The notes: generated by a model from the letters alone, not told the origin. Positions 12,301 to 24,732 are shown, counted from the first letter of the stretch. The stretch: 64,000 nt of DNA from Hysterangium stoloniferum (GCA_015178975.1 WHVD01000134.1:124001-188000), one strand, 5' to 3'. Numbers and translations: made by a program.

Positions 12301-13550
12301 ATTTCACGTCAGTGACAATCAGAATCAGAATTTTAAGAAAACTTCCACCACATACCATTCGTTCAAAAATTGGAAAATTAGGTATTGGCATTTACGCGAA
12401 AGCCAAACCTGGCCAGAAGCATAAAGGTCGATTTGGCGGAGGTAAGTCTTGATAATCTCGGGCGCGAACACAGATACGAAGTGTTCTGCAAATGGCATAT
12501 ATTCTTTCATGACGCTTGGCAATTGACTGGGACTTCCGAATCGGTGGAAGAGTCGGCCAAGAGTTGAATATGCCCATTTTTTAGCCTTCCACCATTCCGA
12601 TCGCTCTCGTTCCGTTTCGTCCTGAGGTAGCAATTCAGGTGCAACTTGGATATTGACGATGTTGAAAAAAAGTTGACCCCAGGGAACGATGGATGAATGG
12701 CTTTGCTGGTGTTTAGAGAGATTGTTAACTAGTGTCGTCTTATAGATTTTACAAATGAGGTGTAAAAGAAGAGGCAGCTCGGGTGACTGGGCATTCAGTG
12801 GGGGCGGTGGCGACTCGAGGAGCTTGGTACCAATATGGACAATCGTGGGGAAAGTCTGCTCAATGACTTCCGGTGTCACGTTATCCATCTGACGATAGCT
12901 ACAAGACAATGAGAGGTTATTTTAAATTTAAAAAGGATTCACGAACCGGAACGCCTTGGTGATTTCCAACAAGACGATGAGACCAGTTTCCACCTCTCGA
13001 ATTTCGTGACTATTGAGGAGTCGCTTGGTGGCATCCAAGAGACCAGGCCAATGATTTGGAAAATCATTACTGATAACACTTCTAAGAGAGTTCGAGAGTT
13101 GAACTTTGATGAGACGTGACGGGCTATTAATTAAGAGAGGAATGATGTTGGATTTAATTGCTTGACGATCGGAAGGCAGTACGGGAACCTGATCGCTGAC
13201 TGGTGACTTAGGGTCAAGGAAATATGACCGTTTGAGTCGGTTTTTGAGATAAACAGCGCAAGCCTGGCGAGTAGCCCTAGTCCGTGAAAGCAAATGTAAG
13301 ACTTGTATACACTGGAAAAATTTTGATTGTACGCACGGGTCGACGCCATCACTGCCTATGATTTGTAGTAAGGCAGCAAGCATGCCTTCTTGGCGTCCAG
13401 CCTTAATTGGAGGATTAGCACGAGATACAGTAAATGCTAGCGCGTGGGACGCGTACGTACTCTTCGGACTTCAAGTTCAGCTGCTTTCCTAACATTGGGA
13501 TCAGGACTCAAAGTTGTAGAAAATAGATTTGAGAGCGCCTGGATATCCAT
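9365..13550 (-). CDS. Importin-7/8-like nuclear transport receptor (Sxm1/Nmd5 type)
   Basis: Karyopherin-beta that would carry cargo through the nuclear pore under Ran-GTP control. I infer 19 exons and 1073 residues: 13550-13461, 13401-13337, 13276-12947, 12898-12356, 12298-12153, 12094-11971, 11919-11760, 11706-11650, 11597-11486, 11431-11390, 11334-11216, 11157-11017, 10960-10874, 10827-10668, 10618-10425, 10378-9874, 9821-9769, 9718-9553, 9492-9365. All phases join and the sum is a multiple of three. It starts MDIQALSNLF with the importin N-terminal repeat, keeps RQACAVYLKNR near residue 55, the family blocks LTARLCELYMRL and YDLVDSLTFNLR, and ends in a strongly acidic tail (about residues 960-990) as in importin-7/8. 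Length fits the family (about 1040). The intron at 10828-10873 is the least certain. Confidence 0.93.
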
Positions 13551-14344
13551 TTCAGCTCAACGATATATTTGACGCGTGTAATTGCAAACTAAGATATTAG
13601 AAAGCTAATGAGATGACTGGTTTGAGGGAGGATGAGAGGAGTCGTGAAGAAAGAAGGGGTAGCAATGAGCGAGCTAGGCTGGGTTGGAAACTTTTGGCGC
13701 GTCACAGTCACAGTCACAAAATTTATTTAAAAGCTCTGCTGATACTTAAGAGTAATATCTGATGGGCCGTATTTCATTATGCATGTTGGTATTTAGCTGA
13801 TCGAGCTTGGGGTTTTTCAGACATGTAAACAGGAATTTTAATTGGTAAATAGACGTTTTTCATGTTACCGTGGGTAGAATGTCCTTAATAGGGACTTTCC
13901 GGAATTCTCAGGCGGGGACAAGCTTCTGCATACGGGTGGAGAAACCCGAAGAATTCAAGATCTAATCTATCATAGGAAATCCCGTGTGATGTTTGTATAC
14001 GATAAGATACGCCTTGGCACTTCCGATTGTTGTCGAGTGGCACATGGCTTCGAGTCATTCCCCAAGCAACAGTAACCTGAACAGTAGGTGACAGGAATTG
14101 GATTTTATCAAATTACATTCATTAACGGTTCACCGGTCATGATAGTCGCCCTTTTTTACGTGCATACCATATAGGCGATGCAGCAGAAGACAAGCTGTCC
14201 ATTTCGGCAAATCTTGGTAATCTTGGCTACATCTTGGCGCACAACCAGATATCCATTTCTTAATATCTAGTCGACAAATGAAGAATACCAGATACTAATA
14301 GACTATCGCACTAAAACGAACATCTCCCCTTCTGTGGACAGAAA
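13551..14344. other. Intergenic: importin promoter side and TANGO2 gene 3' flank
   Basis: About 0.8 kb between two minus-strand genes. It should contain the promoter of the importin gene and the terminator of the next gene. A small direct repeat (cacagtcacagtcac) lies near 13706. No coding sequence was seen. Confidence 0.5.
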
Positions 14345-15587
14345 TCACTCGTACGCTTCTGTCCCTAACTCAAGCTGAAATCGAAATCTCCGTTCATGTT
14401 TTTCATCCCCGGCAGTGGGCTCCACAAGTTCCATACTCGAGTCTTCTCTTGTGACCCACACATCTCTTTCAATGAAAAGTGCTTCTCCATTTCTCCGCAC
14501 CAATAACACCGTAGCAAGCCTCGTCGCAAAATAGTTGGGCGTCGAAGCTAACATACCTGACGTCTTCGTAGCACGAAATGTTGGTGAAATGCTCACACCG
14601 TCAGATAAACTCTTCGTAACATCAAATGAACGGTCATATTGCAAGCGTCCCAAATCCACGGCCTCGATCATGATATTGTGTTGGAAGTCTTGTCTCGCCC
14701 GTAACTGCCTGTCTTTATTTCTGTGACCGAGTTATTATTAATTAGCTTCTATCTACTACGCATCGTAAAGGAGTGGTAATACCTGAGAAGTCTAAAGATA
14801 GCTTCGACGAGTTCCTCCTCGGCGTAATCAGCATCCACTATTTCTGAAAGCAACTCGCAACCCTGTGCCACTTTGGGCCACGGATTATGATGTGCCTCCC
14901 CCGTGAAGGTGTCATGGCCATCCAAACTAGCGTTAGACATTCCATCACACGCAGATGTATCTAGAATGAGTGGAGCCTGTACAATGGGTTTGCCTGCTCC
15001 ATTATTGGAAACTACCCCAAATTCGTAATGAACAGTCGTGGATGCTTTATCACTTCCTGGTGTGGAAGTTGTCTGTGCGTGGGGCGACAGAAGCAACATG
15101 TTGAACCCCGAATATCGCATATCCGACTCGATCAGCTCATCCATGAATTTTGGGAGCTTCGTATCCAAGCCATCTCGCTCATGAAGCAAGTAGGAAGAAC
15201 ACAGATGGCCCCGCGAGGAAGGAACATCCACTGGTGGTTCATTAATATTGGTTCTGCCAGTAAATTAACACCAAGGCGGAAATAATTATAATGAAGACTC
15301 ACAAAAGGGCAACTTTACCTTTCTTGTTTATTCCAAACCAGGTTCCCCCCGCAATGACATCAATCCCAGACAAAACGGATGTACTGGATTTAACTCCGGA
15401 CTTCGGAACGGAGAACTTGTCATGGTCAAATGAGTGCCAACGTGCTGTTTGAGTCTGACGAGACAGATATTCATCCCGGTTATTACATAGGATACTGTAG
15501 GATGGTGAGCCATCGGAAACAATCTGTATAGGCTAAAACACACAGAGCATAGTCGGGATGGTTGAGAGTCCAAAAGGCTACACACAT
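14345..15587 (-). CDS. TANGO2 / NRDE-family protein
   Basis: Four exons (15587-15544, 15494-15303, 15253-14783, 14708-14345) join in phase to 356 residues. The start MCVAFWTLNHPDY, the joined NNRDEYLSR motif (around residue 20) and the GGTWFGINKKGK block (around residue 70) are the hallmarks of the TANGO2/NRDE (DUF833) family; a later block YSGFNMLLL also fits. In animals TANGO2 is linked to Golgi organisation, mitochondrial lipid handling and haem movement; the biochemical activity is not settled, so none is assigned here. The start is chosen because the conserved N-terminal Cys follows the first Met. The second intron begins GTGAGT at 15302. It lies tail-to-head upstream of the importin gene on the same strand. 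Confidence 0.9.
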
Positions 15588-17117
15588 TATAGTTCAACTG
15601 GGAAAAAGATTTTCGGACCAATGTTTGTAGTCGTAGCAGAGAGCAATGACTTGGAGCATTGCTAATTGCACTACTTATAGGCGTCACTTGGACCTGTGTA
15701 GTTGAGTTTGAAAACATGTACGTAGTGGCAACTCAAACAAATAGCAACAAACAACACAGCTGAGACCTTCCAAGGATCCCAGGGAATTGGAAGGGGAAGT
15801 GTTGGTAATCAACCTGACATCCCTAGAATAGTATAGAATATCTTGGAATATACTTAACATAGCTTTAGTATTATCTCTGTCATCCCTTCCAGAACTTTCT
15901 TTCCTGTAGATACATATAACCTCCAGTAGTTCACTCATAGATGCAAGCCAAGTTATATATACTGTGGTCTACGACAACGAAAAATTACGAATTTTTTTGT
16001 TGTATTTAAATTCCAACAGAAAACTGGTGGCATAACCCTTCTGCCCTCTTAAGACAATCCAAGCAAGTCGAGACAGCAGCGCTAGTCAGATAGGTGATTT
16101 ACGAGCGTCCCTGATCTGGACTGCGGGATGTCGATCACATTATCACTGTGTGCTATCTTTATTTCATACTAGGTATATGGAGGAAATATCATCGAAAAGA
16201 GGGCTATAATGTGTTGCCGTTAGTGTTAAAAGCAACATCTACACTATCGGACACTTACACCATGTGCAAGGCTGTTTTCGTGGATGAGGCCCAATCTTTG
16301 AGCAAATATTGTTTGAGCTGAGGGATGTGATACCCCGGAATAATAGGTGTTTTTTTGACTCTCTGATCCTATGTATGAAGAAGCAGGTACTCTTGAGGCT
16401 ATCAAAAACGTGTCTGTTTGTCAATGCCAGGGGGTATATAATTTGGAAAAAAGCACTAAGCTGATTTTAAATATCACATTATTCCACAATGCAAAAAAAA
16501 AAATTCTTGGTGAAGGCCCACAAAAAGTTATATTCTCCTGAGTTTCCTATCGTTCTTGGAAACGTAGCACCTTCCGTAACCCGTATATACTTCAGAGGCA
16601 TCTCACGACTCAGCTGAATCATTGAAGAAAACTCGCCTATCGTTTAAGGAAGAGTTTAGGTGAGGAAAAGGAGATTCCACGCGGATAAAAAGATATGACC
16701 GCGTGCGGCGTCCATGATAGAATGTTTTATAATAGGATATCGGGGATCAAGATGCGTTTGAAAACTGTGTAATAGTAGAGGATGAAATCGCAGAAGGTTG
16801 TGGCCGCGCTAAATAGGGTGGATCAGCCATCCAGAACAATGAGTGGCGGTGTTCTGCTAGTCCACTGAAAAGCAAATATGTGCTAAAAATCGAGTAAGAC
16901 TGAACTTGTCAGACAGGCACTGGCATAGAACAGGTATAAAGGGGACATGATTCACGGCGATGCTAGTGAAGCAGAACAACAGGAGGCCTCCTGTTGCTGT
17001 GCCCAGTGAGAATCATAGTCCTTTTACTGTGGCCATCTGAAAAGTCCAGTAGTACTCACTTTCTATCAGGTATTTGCCTTGTTGGCGGACCAGTTCCTAA
17101 TAGCCGATCTACTGTAT

Positions 17118-17905
17118 TTAGCGGCTACAACTGTCTGCGACTCCGTCACCAATACACCACTGTCCAAACTAACCCCAATCGTCTCTATCCTACCATGAGA
17201 TATTCTGCCATACACACCCCACCCAACGGTATCCTCTCATCCACGTTGAATCCGAGCTCCCCCATCACGGAAGCTTAAGTGCCGCACCTACTGGTGACTA
17301 ATCCTCATACCCGTTATGGAGTTGGCTTGATTCATTGGGCTCCTGGTCATCTTGTTGCAACAGGTTGTTGAAATCAACTGCGGCACTTGAAGCTTCTGTG
17401 GTCACGAGGAGTTTTCCAATTGCATATGAGGAACTGCCTTCTCGATCGTCCGCTTCCGAGTCCATGAACATATCAGGGATGCCAAGTGTGCTCCACAAGC
17501 CACACCCCCTGATGGCTCTGAACGACGACTAAGGGTAGTCTAAGAGGGGTTTAGGGCAAAACTAGTGAAGGTTATTCAATGCTAACTCGCTGCCAATCGC
17601 CCCTGTAAATTTGACAGGCACGACTCACCTCATCGCTGGTTCGCGGGTGCTTCTGTTTCCTTTGAACGCTTTGCAACAATGGCACAGATCTCACGTAAAT
17701 CATCCTCCCTTGAAGAAAATTTGTTGGTTGAGTGAAGGATCGTTTGCGCGAGGGGCTCGAGATTTGACGTGGATGAGAAGACAGCGTTGGGTGTGTGTAC
17801 GGCAGAATGTCTCATGGTGGGATATAGGCAATTGGGATTGGTTTGGAAGGTGGTGTAATGGTAGGGAACAAAATCGCAGAAAGTTGTGGTCGCAAAATAA
17901 AGTGG
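17118..17905. repeat. Diverged inverted repeat (arms about 150 bp)
   Basis: The sequence at 17118-17270 (including CTACAACTGTCTGCGA and CTACCATGAGATATTCTGCC) reappears as its reverse complement at about 17755-17905 with scattered mismatches. A related direct copy of the outer edge is at 16791-16850 (GTTGTGGCCGCGCTAAATAG compared with GTTGTGGTCGCAAAATAAAG near 17883). It could be the two ends of a decayed element or an inverted duplication. Confidence 0.65.
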
Positions 17906-17962
17906 ATCAGCTATGAGGAACAAACAGCGAGAAGAATAAGGCTATAATGTGCATAATAGATA

Positions 17963-18491
17963 CTATAATACATGAACAAGATACCCTCCTGAGCAATATT
18001 TCAGCTCTGGCGACAACGTGCATATTTCAACCGATGCCTCCTAAGAGAATCTTCCCGCAAGAACCTCTTCGACCAAAAACAATAAAAGGCCAAAATTTCA
18101 TCCGGGTTTGGATTTGGGTTGTTCATGCGCAGCCATGCAGGCCTTTGGTGTTATGGCATTTAAGGTCATGTTTGCGCTTGAATGTCATATTGCAAGGCAA
18201 ACACGTGGTTTCCTATGGAGGAGGACCTATAATACACGAACGAGATACCCTCCTGAGCGACATTTCAGCTTTGGCGACAACATGCATATTTTGACCGATG
18301 CCTCCTAAGAGAATCTTCCTGCAAGAACCTCTTCGAGCAAGAACAATAAAGGCCAAAATTTCATCCAGATTCGATTTTGGGTCGTTCGTGCACAGCCATG
18401 CAAGGTGTTGTAGGCTTTTAGTGTTATGACGTTTGAGATCGTGTTTGCGCTTCAGTGTTCCATTTCAAGGCAAACAGCTTTCCTTCTGAGG
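17963..18491. repeat. 264-bp tandem duplication, two diverged copies
   Basis: Copy 1 starts CTATAATACATGAACAAG at 17963 and copy 2 starts CTATAATACACGAACGAG at 18227. Both run through CCTCCTAAGAGAATCTTCC and end near GGCAAACA...GGAGG. The period is about 264 bp, with frequent single-base differences and a few small gaps. No coding role seen. Confidence 0.8.
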
Positions 18492-18959
18492 AGGTGGAAG
18501 TAGTCTTGTTCTGGCATGTTGACCGCAGCCTGGCAGCAGTCTTTTCTTCCTACCCATCCCCGACTCCAGCATTCACTTAGCAATGCAAGACTTCGGTGTG
18601 CCTGCAGCCGTCGTCGACGCCTGTTAGCAGGATCTCGGGATCTTCCTGGGGCTTCGGCCCAAATGGCATGTGCTGTGTTCACTGGGCAAGTTCAGCACAA
18701 TCACCTCTCTTTATTTGACCATCCTGCCAACCACCACTCACTCCGATGCATCTGGCCTGCTTCCTCTTCATTCTTCTGTAGATACTACAGTAGCTATGCT
18801 CTATACGATGCTATGGAACCACTATGTATCTTAGTTATGCGACGTGGTATATAAATGTATTAAAAAAAAAAAAAAGCTAAATCACATGTTTTGACACCGC
18901 TCACTGCCAGTCACTACAATCTCAGTGCCCTTCACTTGGTATCTTGATGCCTCAAAAAA

Positions 18960-20665
18960 ACCAATATAAGCCATGTTGTGAGAGTTATTGTATTATCAAT
19001 GTTTTCATCTTATCTGATTATATGCATTTCAGCACCAGATGAGAGTATACAGGAACCTCTCCGGCAATATTACGAGCTTGGTTTGTCAGATGTAAAAATC
19101 GCTGAACTGCTCAAGGAACACTATGACACTAACAATTATGGATTGAGGTATGTTGGACCTTTTATGTCATTGAAATCTCATCGCTGGCTTCATTATTACA
19201 GTGTTATCACTATTCAAGGGCTACGAAAACAGTGGGGCATGCTCTCGACCCATCAACAAAATCATACTCCAGAAACCATTTACAATACAATATATGAAAT
19301 CCGAAAGCGCTTTCCTCTGTGTGGGATTGAGGGTATTTGTAAGTCACTTCGAATAGAACATGACATATGTGCGTCTCAGTAAGTCAATTTTGTAGCTGTG
19401 TAATATACTTTTTCTCAAACAGGTCCAGTCAAACGATCAGCCAGCTGCTCAGGATGGTAGAATCTGATGAGGTCAAACAACGTCATCATCATGGATTTCA
19501 CAGATGCCGTCTTTGGGCAGCAGGCATCAATGATGTATGGCCTCAAGATCAGCATGACAAATGGGGGTGGTTTGGTCTGTGGTTGCATGCTGGGATAGAA
19601 GCATTTTCTGGTGAAATCAATTGGCTTAAAGTCTGGTGGACAAACAAGAATCCAAGGCTTATTGTGAAATACTACTTGGACACTTGTCAGTGAATTGGAG
19701 GTATGTACTCTGTAGTTGGTACTGGGAATATTTCATATATGACTCAATAGGGGTTCCAATCATAACTCAAAGTGACCAAGGAACAGAAAATTATGGTGTT
19801 GCAAATGCACACACATCAATTTGGCACCATCTTGATCCAAACCTCTCAGGTACTCTTCAGCATCGCTTTGCAACAGGACACAATAACATTCTTTCTGAAA
19901 TCAAATGGCCAATCTTTTAAAGGGACTTCTCTCCAGGTTTTGAAGATATCTTAGAACATGGTGTAAATAATGGTTGGTATGATGTGAATGATGTTCTAGA
20001 AAAGTAAGCATGTCAAGTATGTTGAAATTGTCGGGCCCCTCTAACCTCCACACAATAGTCTTCTTTTTCGATGGGTTGCAATCCCCTGGCTGCAGACTGA
20101 AGTTGACTGTTGGGTTAGTCTCAAGAACAAGTCAGCTCCTCATGCTTCTCGACATAAGCTCTTACTGCATGGCATCCCTGCATTGATATGTGCCAATCCA
20201 TCACACTTCAGTGCCATTGACTTCAAAATACCTGTCCTTCCTGAGTTGTTTGATGAGATGGAAGCATGGTATGCTCCTGCTGACCATCCTGTCTTTGAAT
20301 TAGTTCTACAGGTGTTCCATGAACATTTCAGCGACCTCTATTCTGCAATCAGTCAACTGGAGGTTTCCATAGAGACATTTTGGGACATTTTTTGTAATCT
20401 TTTAGAACATTTGCATAAATGGCCTAATGAATGGCTTACAGAGATTATTACCCACCACAACACGACATATGGACAAGAACCAGATAACATGCCTCTTTTG
20501 CCAAACATAGAGGCTTTCTGACTGGGTCAACCACTTGACCTTGGTATGAATACTAATTACATTGGTGGCTTGGATCGTTCTGCATTCATAAATAGTATGG
20601 GACCATCTTCTGAGTATGCAGACTTTACTGATGACAAGTCAGAGGATGAGGTAGATGATGGATAA
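18960..20665 (+). pseudogene. Integrase-core (DDE) transposase of basidiomycete type, inactivated
   Basis: A spliced frame is readable. Exon with LRQYYELGLSDVKIAELL (helix-turn-helix-like), intron 19148-19200; exon with IRKRFPLCGIEG, intron from 19378 (GTAAGT); exon with the core QDQHDKWGWFG and INWLKVWWTNKNPR, intron from 19701; exon with ITQSDQGTENYG. The two Asp (QDQHD, QSDQG) and a Glu about 41 residues later (LSEIKW) fit a DDE triad. An in-frame TAA follows at 19918; the frame then continues (SPGFEDILEHG, then WYAPADHPVF), so a single stop breaks an otherwise intact gene. The family is recognised from memory of agaricomycete integrase-core proteins. Terminal repeats were not found. Confidence 0.75.
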
Positions 20666-20934
20666 TGCATTTTATGATATAATTGTCATAATGGCTTCAT
20701 TCAGAATAAAACATTATTTCTAAGAATTACTATCCATAAATGTCTCTTTCCTTCTAGGTGTGAATAGCAGAAGCCATTGAGTCTGAAAATACTGCCAGTC
20801 CAAACACTTCACAAAATTTGTTGCAGGTATGATCAGAAGTGAAAGAGATGTAAGCTGAACTGAGGTTCCCATCTGAAAATATGGAACCCAAATCGCTGTA
20901 CAATCTAAATTCAGTTCAATATGAAGGAGATTTC

Positions 20935-22362
20935 ATAAACTTACAGTGACATTATACATAAGTTGAGGATCAGTCAATAAGTGATGTCCACCTCGAAGAA
21001 AATATATCACATCAGTATGACATATGACTATCATAGGTAAGGCAGGCCCCCGTAGCTGTGCAGGTATACCAACACTGTTTAACAATAACATAATTAGAAA
21101 TTCCAAGTGCTGGGCAGTCCAAATTCCCAAATGATGCTTGCTTGAATGCACCATATTTGGGTTTAGCAACCTGGTCATACATCAATGTCAATATTGTGGG
21201 GCCAGAGCAATCCTTGACTGCATCAAATGGGCATGTGTGACTGATAAGACTTAAAAAGTCAGCACCCCCGTTGGATAGAAGGTGCACTTGAATGCCTTGG
21301 TATTGACTACAATTGGGATGATGGTCATGATTATGGCAGGTAAATTGAGTATTGAGACATATACACACAAATAGATTTAATGGTCTTTTTTGAGGGAGCC
21401 ATCTGAGCTTGAAGTGCACAATGCACATCATCAGTAGTTAGTGAGCTTGATTTTCCATGAGAAAGTTGTGCAGACAGCTGTACTGAGGGGCTGGCACTTG
21501 TGGCTGCAAAGCCAATCTGAGATTGGATAATAGTGCATGGCTGGATGTGTGGTGGAGATTGAGTGTCAGATCCCTGTTATTTTATTTCAATTAGAATTGT
21601 TTTGAGCCATGTTGGGTGGAATGCATTGGCTGTCATACTGAAAGTTGCCACTTTCTTGGGGGAGCTCCCATATCATTCTTAGCCGCATTAACATATTTTA
21701 CCAGGCTCATAGAACTTGGAAGGGTTGGAGTCATCAACTTGGAATCAAACAAGTTTTCAGAACTGTCATTTCCATACTTGCTTTCAGTGATATAGGATAT
21801 CTTCATCTTTCCTGACTGCTCCTGAACTACAATCTACACCAGGTTTGTGAGAAATTTACCATCAGAATAATTGGTGATATATTGGACACACCTTTTCATT
21901 TTGCAATTCCTCCAAAGAGTCTAAGACTTTGGTATATGACTCATAGCTTATCTCCAGATATATGTAGATCCAAGACTTTGTTTGATTGAAATTGCAGCAC
22001 TTTTGATTTTCCTTTTGGTGCAAAAAAAATTTGCTCCAAATCACATTGATGTCCTCATTGTCGGATCCCAAAGGAATTAATTCCACCCAATCTTTAAAAT
22101 GGAACTGTAAGTCATTAATAGAGAGAGGCTGATTTTTAGACCACTTGGTGAAGAGGGGTAGCAAGGTAAAGTATGCAACTGCTTTGAGATCTCTGACACC
22201 AATATGGAGAGGGATGTTTGATATTGTTTCTGAGATGTTCTGTTAAAGTCTTTGTATTAAATGATGAAGCTGACAGCACCAGTTCCTTTTACTTACCAAG
22301 ACAATCTGGGGATTTTTGTAACCTGGTTTTAATGACATCATTGTAACTTTTATCACCACAAC
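20935..22362 (-). pseudogene. 3' part of a disrupted zinc-finger / possible alpha-kinase-like gene
   Basis: The minus strand carries a decayed gene with readable segments YDQVAKPKYGAFKQ and KQCWYTCTATGACLTYD (21012-21190) and a lysine-rich piece at 21862-22164. The run 'KQCWY...TG...YD' and its co-occurrence with a CxxC-rich N-terminus (26.5-26.8 kb) resemble the atypical alpha-kinase proteins amplified in agaricomycetes, but this is from memory and weak. The gene is separated from its 5' part by the LTR element at 22363-26070. Frames are interrupted; not functional. Confidence 0.4.
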
Positions 22363-22504
22363 TGTTGAAATTTGATATATATAATTAGTAATATTGCATT
22401 CTTTTGTATATAGATTAGTAACTACTGTATAGTTGCTTAGTAATACTAACACTTTTTGTTCGCATCCACGACGTACTGATGCATACCTGCACCTTAATTC
22501 AACA
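22363..22504 (+). repeat. 5' LTR of the gag-only element
   Basis: 142 bp, TGTTGAAAT...TAATTCAACA. It is followed immediately by GGTTATAGGCCCC, which looks like a tRNA primer site and closely resembles the sequence beside the 5' LTRs at 41909 and 54909. Confidence 0.9.
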
Positions 22505-22597
22505 GGTTATAGGCCCCGCAGACTTATCTTTCAGATTCATCACCACACATTTTCGTTCCTTCGAGTAGTTACTCATCGTATTCTTTTTAGGCAGCTG

Positions 22598-22737
22598 TAT
22601 AGAAGGGCTTAGAAGCCACAATACTTGCACAGGAAGGACTCCAGGGCAGTATATTGAAGGTGACCATATAAAAGGACTTAGAAGTCACAGTACGTGCACA
22701 GAAAGGATTCCAGGGCAGTACATCGAAATTGGCACTG
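22598..22737. repeat. Two tandem 69-bp units in the element leader
   Basis: TATAGAAGGGCTTAGAAG (22598) and TATAAAAGGACTTAGAAG (22667) start two diverged copies, each ending in CCAGGGCAGTA and a short tail. It lies in the untranslated leader of the gag-only element, where it might act in packaging or transcription; that role is inference. Confidence 0.7.
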
Positions 22738-23354
22738 CACACCTTATCTTCATTTTTCTCACTAATCTACATCAGCATCACTGTGATGTATTAGCCTTAT
22801 TTTAATACTATTTTCCGAAAAAGGAGTCCAATGCTCTATCAAAATGTGCAAATACTCAATTCACTGCAAGGTAAAATAATTTAAGTATTTGATATTAATC
22901 AGTGGCAGCCTGAATAGACTTAGAACCCCTGAAGTCAAGAGTTTACTTGAATATATGCACCCTACTTCACAAAGAAGGTTTTGAGAGCTGCTTGTGCAAG
23001 CTTGTTCTTTTTCTGTAAAAACACTACTAAAATATGAATAACAATTCACTGATTCCAAAACTAGATTCGACTTCAATTCTTGCTAGTTTATATATATTTT
23101 ATACTATTTATCAAACAGTAAAAATATTTATAAACAGGTCAAAAGATTAGATATAGAATAAAACACTATTTGGCTAATATATGCTTTATTTACACTAACC
23201 TACAGGGTCTACTGTGATACTAACTTATCAGGATCTTAATGTAGTCTTAAGGATTCTGCAAGGATATTCTCAGTATTTGTTTATGTGAATATGCTTTACT
23301 GATTCACAATAAATGAACAAAGGAACGGGATTATTTGCAATGTAATAAACAGTC

Positions 23355-23650
23355 AAATTACTCAACTAGAGGTGACTGAAGTTTTAGACTACAAATAACA
23401 ATGTAAAGAAAACTAATAATCGGTACTCAATTAAGAGGTGACTATAGTATAAAGGATTAATACCAGAAGCTCAACAAGAGGTGGCAGGGAATCCTGATTG
23501 GTCAGAAGAGTGACCAGGGGGTAGGATTATTGTCAGAAGCTCAACAAGAGGTGACAAAGGGATCCTGAGATAACTTAGGTCAGCAGCTCAACTAGAGATG
23601 ACTAAGTGTTTGTATATATTTATCCAACAGCCCAACTAGGGGTGGAATAT
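23355..23650. repeat. Spaced repeats of CTCAACTAGAGGTGACT
   Basis: At least five degenerate copies of a 17-base word occur near 23359, 23428, 23470, 23537, 23586 and 23630, about 40-70 bp apart, with linkers often containing GGGATCCTGA or GTATAAAGG. Regular spacing of one short motif in the element leader is suggestive of a binding-site cluster, but no function is shown. Confidence 0.6.
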
Positions 23651-23763
23651 AACTGCTTGCTGCAGTGGCACACTGATGTGGCTGATAAAATGTCGTAAAG
23701 ATTGGTTTATTGTTATTGATTCAAGGCTGGAGCTGAGCTCCTTATATACATTTTGGTCTGAGA

Positions 23764-23867
23764 CATTTAGAAGATTCTAGAAGATTGAATGATGTCATTC
23801 TGGAAGGAATGATGTCATTTAGAAGATTCTAGAAGATTGAATGATGTCATTCTGGAAGGAATGATGT
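23764..23867. repeat. Two perfect or near-perfect 52-bp tandem units
   Basis: CATTTAGAAGATTCTAGAAG starts units at 23764 and 23816. A third, altered start follows at 23868 (CATTTAGAATTTTCTAG). Inside each unit are palindromic TTCTAGAA and the inverted words GATGTCATTC and GGAATGATGTC. Confidence 0.85.
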
Positions 23868-24161
23868 CATTTAGAATTTTCTAGAATTTTCTAGAGCATA
23901 GTGGAAGGTTCTAACTACTTCTAAGACACTATAGAATATTCTTGGTATAATAGAACTTACTGGAATCTTATAGAATATTCTACAATATTCTATCTATTAT
24001 TAGTACCTATTAACTACTATTGCTTTGGCAGCCACTGGAATGTTCCAGAGATTTCCAGTTTTTGCTGTAGTAGCATATATGATTATATAATGCTCTCGCG
24101 CCTGTGCGCGCGCATGACACTCTTCATGTCTTGTGACAGTCACATGTTGTGACAGTCACAT

Positions 24162-24260
24162 GCCTGTGTGACCATCCCGCGCCTTTGTGACTGTCCCGCG
24201 CCTCTGTGACCGTCCCGTGCCTCTGTGATTGTCCCGCGCCCTTGTGACAACTGTCACTTG
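24162..24260. repeat. 19-bp tandem repeat (CGCGCCTCTGTGACCGTCC)
   Basis: About four to five diverged copies of a GC-rich 19-bp unit within an otherwise AT-rich leader, bounded by copies of TTGTGACAGTCACATG. Not a CRISPR array: no unique spacers and a eukaryotic context. Confidence 0.8.
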
Positions 24261-24732
24261 TTGTGAGGAGTTTCCCGTGTGCCGTATAATAAACACATGT
24301 GGCCGGCTTTATATTATTATATTTATTATATTTATTTTTAGTTAGTTATAAATATAATATTTTATTATAATAATATAAATATATATATTACCTTGATTAT
24401 GTGCGATAATTTTGCATCACATTTTGTCGGTGTCGGAGTTTGAAATATCATGTGAATGTCACATGATTACTCACGCGTTGTGAATAAGTGCTGAGTCGCC
24501 GACATATTAATCAAAAAAGAATAAAAAGTAGAAATTCAATAACCTGCTCAATTTATTAGATAAAAATACAAAATAAATTGTATAAATTCAAGATAAATCA
24601 AACAAATATTGTACAATTTAGTCGTCGCAATATAATTACATTTGAATATTTGTTTTCGCAATTTGTTAGGGGAAATTGTTTAGAAATCAGAAAAAACTTA
24701 GAAATACATAACAATCACACACTTATCCAGAA

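Larger units (their letters stand above)
15588..18950. other. Intergenic region carrying local repeats, no gene
   Basis: No conserved coding sequence was recognised. The right half holds two related repeat systems annotated separately: an inverted pair near 17.1/17.8 kb and a 264-bp tandem duplication at 17.96-18.49 kb. An A-tract of 14-15 bases is at about 18860. Frames of 60-130 codons here show no family motifs and overlap on both strands. Confidence 0.5.

Noticed and set aside
18516..18854. Plus-strand frame of 112 codons (Arg/Ser/His-rich)
   Set aside because: Composition and lack of motifs suggest chance opening beside the 264-bp tandem repeat; an equally open minus frame overlaps it.
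24162..24260. CRISPR-like short tandem repeat
   Set aside because: The 19-bp units are contiguous with no unique spacers, there are no cas genes, and the context is a eukaryotic retroelement leader.
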